Shown piece after piece: positions 35,693-40,045 of a stretch of 40,045 nucleotides of DNA (the first letter of the stretch is position 1; each line of letters starts with the position of its first letter). A model generated the notes under the pieces. The model ran no database searches. It worked only from the letters and a program-made list of their open reading frames with translations, and had not been told where the DNA came from. This stretch comes from Ignavibacteriaceae bacterium (lineage in GTDB: Bacteria > Bacteroidota > Ignavibacteria > Ignavibacteriales > Ignavibacteriaceae): assembly GCA_031292435.1 (NCBI GenBank), contig JARLHD010000466.1:1-40045 (forward strand). The letters run 5' to 3'. Both the position numbers and the translations under genes were made by a program.

Positions 35693-37669
35693 TTGTTAAA
35701 ATTAAAAATATTTACTGTTTTTGCAGGGCTGCTTTTTCTACTATTAAACATAGAAACGGCTGCCCAGGACAAGTCAGACTGTTTGATGTGTCATGGGGAT
35801 AAAAGCCAGTACGGAGAAAGGAATGGAAAGAAATTTTCAGTCTTTGTTGATGAAAAGAAATTCAATTCATCTGTCCATGGAAAAATAGACTGCATCGGAT
35901 GCCATGTAGATTTAAAGGGGTCAGATTTTCCGCATACTGATAAAGTACAAAAGGCTACCTGCGGAGGATGTCATAAAGATATTCAAAAGATGTACGACGA
36001 AAGTCTTCATGGACAGGCTATCAGGAAAGGGGACAATCTCGCACCATACTGCAAGGATTGCCATGGGAATCATGAAATATTTCCCGTAAAGGACCCCCAA
36101 TCAAGCGTCTACCCAATGAAAATTCCTATGCTTTGCGGGAAGTGTCATCGTGAAGGTTCGCCAGTACAAATCCAACGGCACATACCCCAGGATAGTATTC
36201 TTGAGAACTATACAGAATCAATACATGGTGAGGGTTTATTAAAGAAAGGGCTGCTAGTTGCCGCAAGCTGCGTTTCCTGCCATTCTTCGCATCATATACT
36301 TCCTCATACCGATCCCCGATCGACCATTTCAAGGAACAATATAGCCCATACATGTGCAGCTTGCCATGTAGGAATTGAACAAGTACATAGAAGAATAATA
36401 AAAGGGCAACTCTGGGAAAAAGAAGCGCATGTATTACCGGCTTGTGTGGATTGCCACCAGCCACATAAAATCAGGAAAGTTTTTTATGACCAGGGTTTTG
36501 CGGATAAAGAATGTCTGACGTGCCATGAGAGAAAGAACATTAAATCCTCAGTGGATGGAAGATCTCTTTTTGTAGATTATGCAAAAATGAAAGAATCAAT
36601 GCATGCAAAAATTACATGCAGCCAATGCCATACTGGAGTTAATCCCTCCAAAATGCGCCCATGCGAAAACCTCAGCAACAAAAAAGTAGATTGTACATCC
36701 TGCCATTCACAAGTTGGTTCGGATTACCAGAGAAGTATTCATGGAAAACTATTTGCTAAGAAAGATCCAAACGCTCCGATTTGTTCTGAATGTCATGGCA
36801 CGCATGAAATATTAGGAAAGAAGGATCCCAACTCACCAATTTTTGCGACAAACATTCCCGTATTATGCGGTAACTGCCATAGAGAGGGGGAGAAAGCAGC
36901 AGCAAGAAAGCACAGCTCAGAAAAAAATATCATAACAAATTATTCTGAAAGCATACATGGGAGAGGTTTATTAAAAAGCGGATTAACTGTTACTGCAACA
37001 TGCACTAGTTGTCATACAGCGCATAAGGAACTTCCTCACACTGATCCTGAATCGAGTGTTAATCCAAAGAATGTGGCATCGACATGCGGTGCCTGTCATC
37101 ATGGCATACAGGAGCAATTTGAAAAAAGCGTGCATTCAGCATTTGTGACAAAGACGGATAAAAAATTACCATCATGCAACGATTGTCATACTGCTCATGG
37201 AATTAATAGAACAGATACCGAAGGATTCAGGTTAAAAATAATGGATCAATGCGGCAAATGTCATGAGGTGATAGCAAAGACGTATTTTGATACATACCAT
37301 GGAAAGGTATCACAACTTGGTTATTCTAAGACAGCTAAATGTTACGACTGCCATGGTTCGCATGACATACTTCCCGTTTCAAATCCAGCTTCACATTTAA
37401 ATAGAAAGAATGTTGTCAAGACATGCCAGAAATGTCATACGAATGCCAATAAGCAGTTTGCGGGTTACTTTACCCATGCGACGCATCATGATCCAGCAAA
37501 ATATCCGTTACTGTTCTGGACTTTTTATGGAATGACAGGCTTATTGGTAGGGACTTTTGTTATTGCCGGAATCCATACATTATTATGGCTGCCAAGGTCA
37601 CTTCAATGGAGACGCAGGTTAAAGAAAAAGCAATCATCTAAAGATGAAAAAGAGAATTCCAAGGAATAA
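35693..37669 (+). CDS. 19-heme membrane-anchored cytochrome c
   Basis: About 658 residues. A signal peptide (to about 25) is followed by 19 CXXCH motifs with first Cys at 30, 67, 90, 120, 148, 193, 221, 251, 274, 309, 334, 364, 392, 437, 465, 495, 520, 550 and 578. One transmembrane segment follows (about 605-632) and then a basic tail RRRLKKK, so the hemes face the periplasm and the C-terminus anchors in the inner membrane. Hemes 9-16 repeat the spacing and flanking sequence of hemes 1-8, and 17-19 match 3-5. I chose the TTG at 35693 because AAGG (35682-35685) lies 7 nt upstream; a TTG at 35687 is in frame but too close. No catalytic-site motif such as the CXXCK of NrfA is visible, so an electron-transfer role is favoured. 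Confidence 0.88.
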   Translation: MLKLKIFTVFAGLLFLLLNIETAAQDKSDCLMCHGDKSQYGERNGKKFSVFVDEKKFNSSVHGKIDCIGCHVDLKGSDFPHTDKVQKATCGGCHKDIQKMYDESLHGQAIRKGDNLAPYCKDCHGNHEIFPVKDPQSSVYPMKIPMLCGKCHREGSPVQIQRHIPQDSILENYTESIHGEGLLKKGLLVAASCVSCHSSHHILPHTDPRSTISRNNIAHTCAACHVGIEQVHRRIIKGQLWEKEAHVLPACVDCHQPHKIRKVFYDQGFADKECLTCHERKNIKSSVDGRSLFVDYAKMKESMHAKITCSQCHTGVNPSKMRPCENLSNKKVDCTSCHSQVGSDYQRSIHGKLFAKKDPNAPICSECHGTHEILGKKDPNSPIFATNIPVLCGNCHREGEKAAARKHSSEKNIITNYSESIHGRGLLKSGLTVTATCTSCHTAHKELPHTDPESSVNPKNVASTCGACHHGIQEQFEKSVHSAFVTKTDKKLPSCNDCHTAHGINRTDTEGFRLKIMDQCGKCHEVIAKTYFDTYHGKVSQLGYSKTAKCYDCHGSHDILPVSNPASHLNRKNVVKTCQKCHTNANKQFAGYFTHATHHDPAKYPLLFWTFYGMTGLLVGTFVIAGIHTLLWLPRSLQWRRRLKKKQSSKDEKENSKE

Positions 37670-37671
37670 TT

Positions 37672-38565
37672 ATGGCTGATACTCCGAAAGAAATTTATTT
37701 TAAGAAAAAAGAGATTGCTGAAGATTCAGATGGTTCAAAAGAACTTCAGGTACAACGATTTTCGAGGTTAAACCGGTTACTTCACATCATAATGATTATT
37801 AGTTTTATTAATCTGGCACTGACTGGTATGAGTCTTAAATTCTCATACACCGGATGGGCAGTTTTCCTTTCTCATTTATTTGGCGGATTTGAAAGTGCCG
37901 GATGGATACACCGGTTTTCAGCAGTTATAATGATCCTGGTTTTTACCATGCATATTATAGACATTTTGAGGCAGAAGAAAAAAGAAAAGAAATCATGGAT
38001 TATGATGGTATTCGATACAGATTCGATGATGTTTAATAAAAAAGATTTACATGATCTAATCGATTCAATAAAATGGTTTTTAGGTAAGGGAGAGAGACCT
38101 GAGTACGGAAGATGGACTTATTGGGAGAAGTTTGATTATTTTGCTGTATTCTGGGGAATGATAGTGATTGGTTCCACTGGTTTGACTTTATGGTTTCCGG
38201 AATTTTTCACACAGTTTATTCCAGGATGGGCGATTAATGTTGCAACAATAATACACAGTGACGAAGCTTTACTAGCGGTTGGATTTATCTTCACTATACA
38301 TTTTTTTAACACACATATGCGACCGGAAAAATTCCCTATGGACATTGTAATTTTTTCAGGGCGATATCCGCTTGAAGAATTCAAAATGGACCGTCCGGAA
38401 GAGTACAGACAATTGGTGGAAAGAGGGGAGTTAGAAAAGTATATGGTAGAGCCATATCCTTCGATTGTTTTAAGGACAATTAAATTGTTCGGTTGGGCAG
38501 CACTTTGCATTGGCTTTAGTATTGTTATTTGGATAATTTATGCCATGATATTTGCATATAAATAG
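37672..38565 (+). CDS. Stand-alone cytochrome b561-like membrane subunit
   Basis: A 297-residue inner-membrane protein with about five hydrophobic segments (near 36-56, 78-97, 152-172, 190-212 and 270-292). Candidate heme b ligands are the His in RLLHIIMIISF, in WIHRFSAVIM and TMHIID, and in TIIHSDEALLA and TIHFF. It is homologous to the b domain at the end of the 13-heme protein: compare WIHRFSAVIM with LLHRISAVVM, and EKFDYFAVFWGMIVIGSTG with EKAEYWALIWGTIIMSVTG. It starts 2 nt after the 19-heme gene stop, with AAGGAA upstream, so it probably serves as that protein's membrane electron entry. Confidence 0.88.
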   Translation: MADTPKEIYFKKKEIAEDSDGSKELQVQRFSRLNRLLHIIMIISFINLALTGMSLKFSYTGWAVFLSHLFGGFESAGWIHRFSAVIMILVFTMHIIDILRQKKKEKKSWIMMVFDTDSMMFNKKDLHDLIDSIKWFLGKGERPEYGRWTYWEKFDYFAVFWGMIVIGSTGLTLWFPEFFTQFIPGWAINVATIIHSDEALLAVGFIFTIHFFNTHMRPEKFPMDIVIFSGRYPLEEFKMDRPEEYRQLVERGELEKYMVEPYPSIVLRTIKLFGWAALCIGFSIVIWIIYAMIFAYK

Positions 38566-38591
38566 GATCAAAAAAATTATTATTATTTACA

Positions 38592-40045
38592 ATGAATAAA
38601 AGATTTCCTTCAGCATTTTATAACCCATTAACCATTGCGGGTGTACTAATTGCAGTAATCTCATTCGGGCTAATACTATTTTTAATGCTGCTTGAATTAT
38701 TAGCTACAGAGCATAAGCCGTATATGGGGATCATAGCGTTTGTTATTCTACCGGGGATCCTTATTACAGGACTAATATTGATTTTGTTTGGTGCCTACAG
38801 AGAGCATATGAGGGAAAAGAAGGGGCATTTCAGACATCATAATTTTCCAATATTTGATCTAAACAATCCCAAACACAGAAGAGCATTTACAATATTTTCC
38901 GTTGGGACCATTCTATTATTATTATTCACTGCATTCGGGAGTTTCCAGGCATATGAATATACTGACAGCGACCAATTCTGTGGAACAGTTTGTCATAAAG
39001 TAATGGAACCAGAATATACTGCATATCAAAGTTCTCCGCACGCAAGAGTAGGCTGTGTAAAGTGCCATATAGGTTCAGGAGCAGAATGGTATGTAAGATC
39101 AAAATTTTCGGGAGCGTACCAGGTTTATTCAGTGCTATTTAATAAATATGCGAGACCGATAGAAACGCCAATCCATAATTTGCGCCCTGCCCAGGAGACT
39201 TGCGAACAGTGCCATTGGCCGAAGTTTTTCTACAGCGAGAAGGAACATAAGAACACATATTTCATTTCTGATGAAGGAAATACTAAATGGACCTTAACAC
39301 TTTTAATGAAGGTAGGGGGAGGATCTGAAGAAGCTGGTAATAGAACCGGGATTCACTGGCATATGAATATTGGAAACCAGGTTACTTATATGACCACGGA
39401 CCGTCAAAGGATGAACATTCCATGGGTGAAATCAAAATCTATTGCAACGGGAAAAGAAACTATTTACAAAAGTACACAGGTTAAGATAACCGATGATATG
39501 TTCAAACCTGAAAATGTCAGAAAGATGGATTGTATGGATTGTCATAACCGTCCTTCACATCAATATAATCCTCCCTACCGTTCAATAGACCACGTAATGG
39601 CAGAAAATATAATTGATCCGACTTTGCCTTATATAAAAAGTATTTCTGTACAAGCATTAGAGAATTCCTATTCAAACAAGAAAACAGCATTAGACAGTAT
39701 ACAAACAGTCATACAGGATTTCTATGATGCAAACTATCCAGAAGTTTCTAAATCCAAAAAGGATTTAATCGACAAAGCAATCACACAAATACAGTTGATC
39801 TACTCAAGGAATTATTTTCCAGAGATGAATGTAAGTTGGAGATATTTTCCTGAACAGATCGGGCACATGTATTCTCCAGGATGTTTCCGATGCCATGATG
39901 GTAAACATGTGAGCAGCGATGGGAAAGTATTGTCAAAAGAATGTAACATCTGCCATACATTATTAGCACAGCAATTTGAAGGACAACCGGCTCAAATATC
40001 CTTAAGTGGTGTTGAATATAAACATCCCATTGATATTGGCGATGC
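38592..40045 (+). CDS. NapC/NirT-like multiheme cytochrome c, 3' end outside the window
   Basis: An open frame from ATG 38592 runs to the window end (484 complete codons, no stop). Two hydrophobic segments (about 14-38 and 46-68) precede a third (about 101-119) that resembles the NapC/NirT membrane anchor. Then come CGTVCH at 130-135, which is CX3CH rather than CXXCH, and CXXCH motifs at 155, 204, 314, 431 and 451, six hemes so far. The blocks PEYTAYQSSPHARVGC and NLRPAQETCEQCHWP recall NapC/ImcH-type quinol dehydrogenases. It begins 26 nt after the cytochrome b gene, completing a five-gene operon as far as seen. More hemes or domains may lie beyond the edge. Confidence 0.85.
   Translation, partial: MNKRFPSAFYNPLTIAGVLIAVISFGLILFLMLLELLATEHKPYMGIIAFVILPGILITGLILILFGAYREHMREKKGHFRHHNFPIFDLNNPKHRRAFTIFSVGTILLLLFTAFGSFQAYEYTDSDQFCGTVCHKVMEPEYTAYQSSPHARVGCVKCHIGSGAEWYVRSKFSGAYQVYSVLFNKYARPIETPIHNLRPAQETCEQCHWPKFFYSEKEHKNTYFISDEGNTKWTLTLLMKVGGGSEEAGNRTGIHWHMNIGNQVTYMTTDRQRMNIPWVKSKSIATGKETIYKSTQVKITDDMFKPENVRKMDCMDCHNRPSHQYNPPYRSIDHVMAENIIDPTLPYIKSISVQALENSYSNKKTALDSIQTVIQDFYDANYPEVSKSKKDLIDKAITQIQLIYSRNYFPEMNVSWRYFPEQIGHMYSPGCFRCHDGKHVSSDGKVLSKECNICHTLLAQQFEGQPAQISLSGVEYKHPIDIGD

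Noticed and set aside
35693..37669. The 19-heme protein as a nitrite or hydroxylamine-type reductase
   Set aside because: All heme motifs are ordinary CXXCH. I saw no CXXCK and no catalytic-loop motif, and the protein shows a repeating wire-like lattice, so an enzymatic role is not supported.
39781..39969. Minus-strand 62-codon frame at the right edge
   Set aside because: It is antisense to the NapC-like gene, which has six heme motifs and an intact frame in this region.

Overview
The window is AT-rich, gene-dense bacterial DNA. It most likely comes from the Bacteroidota/Chlorobiota/Ignavibacteriota (FCB) branch, probably an Ignavibacteria-type organism. The evidence is a fused LpxC-FabZ, a PorZ-like protein with a type IX secretion C-terminal domain, separate HldA and HldC proteins, several Reg_prop-type beta-propellers, a PD40-propeller protein ending in an Omp85-like barrel, and menaquinone biosynthesis. 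Shine-Dalgarno motifs are present but irregular and TTG starts are common. The species assignment is inference. I saw no tRNA, rRNA, CRISPR array, transposase or phage gene.

Region 1 (1-9032, all minus strand) reads from right to left: prfA, ribH, a PorZ-like protein, an ABC-F ATPase, a 0.57-kb non-coding gap, then ksgA, a PAP2-family membrane protein and menG, the last three overlapping. A 27-bp dispersed-type repeat occurs twice at the left edge (1-66), and an 11-bp-period tandem repeat lies in the non-coding gap.

Region 2 (9264-30550, plus strand) is an envelope-biogenesis block: uppS, bamA, two tandem skp/ompH genes, lpxD, lpxC-fabZ, a lipoate/octanoate transferase, panB, a secreted propeller protein, hldA, hldC, a 1499-residue TamB-like protein, RNase R, and a large secreted protein combining a zinc-peptidase domain, a TolB-like propeller and an outer-membrane barrel. 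A sigma70-like promoter candidate precedes uppS. The genes together cover undecaprenyl carrier synthesis, outer-membrane protein insertion, lipid A and heptose synthesis and AsmA/TamB-type envelope transport. lpxA is not in the place after lpxC-fabZ where it often lies in this group.

Region 3 (30630-32829, minus strand) is an AmpG-like MFS transporter and a BadF/BadG-type sugar kinase, which suggests cell-wall amino-sugar recycling. A second 11-bp-period tandem repeat, similar to the first, fills the convergent gap before it.

Region 4 (33152 to the right edge, plus strand) is the most distinctive part: a tight operon of a monoheme cytochrome c, a 13-heme cytochrome fused to a membrane cytochrome b domain, a 19-heme membrane-anchored cytochrome, a free cytochrome b homologous to the fused one, and a NapC/NirT-like multiheme protein cut off by the window end. 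Together they show 39 c-type heme motifs. Heme spacings show that the 13- and 19-heme proteins are built from one repeating unit, and that the 19-heme protein arose by tandem duplication of an eight-heme block. The likely role is moving electrons from menaquinol across the inner membrane into a periplasmic heme wire, as in Cbc/ImcH-type systems of metal reducers. The final acceptor cannot be read from this window.
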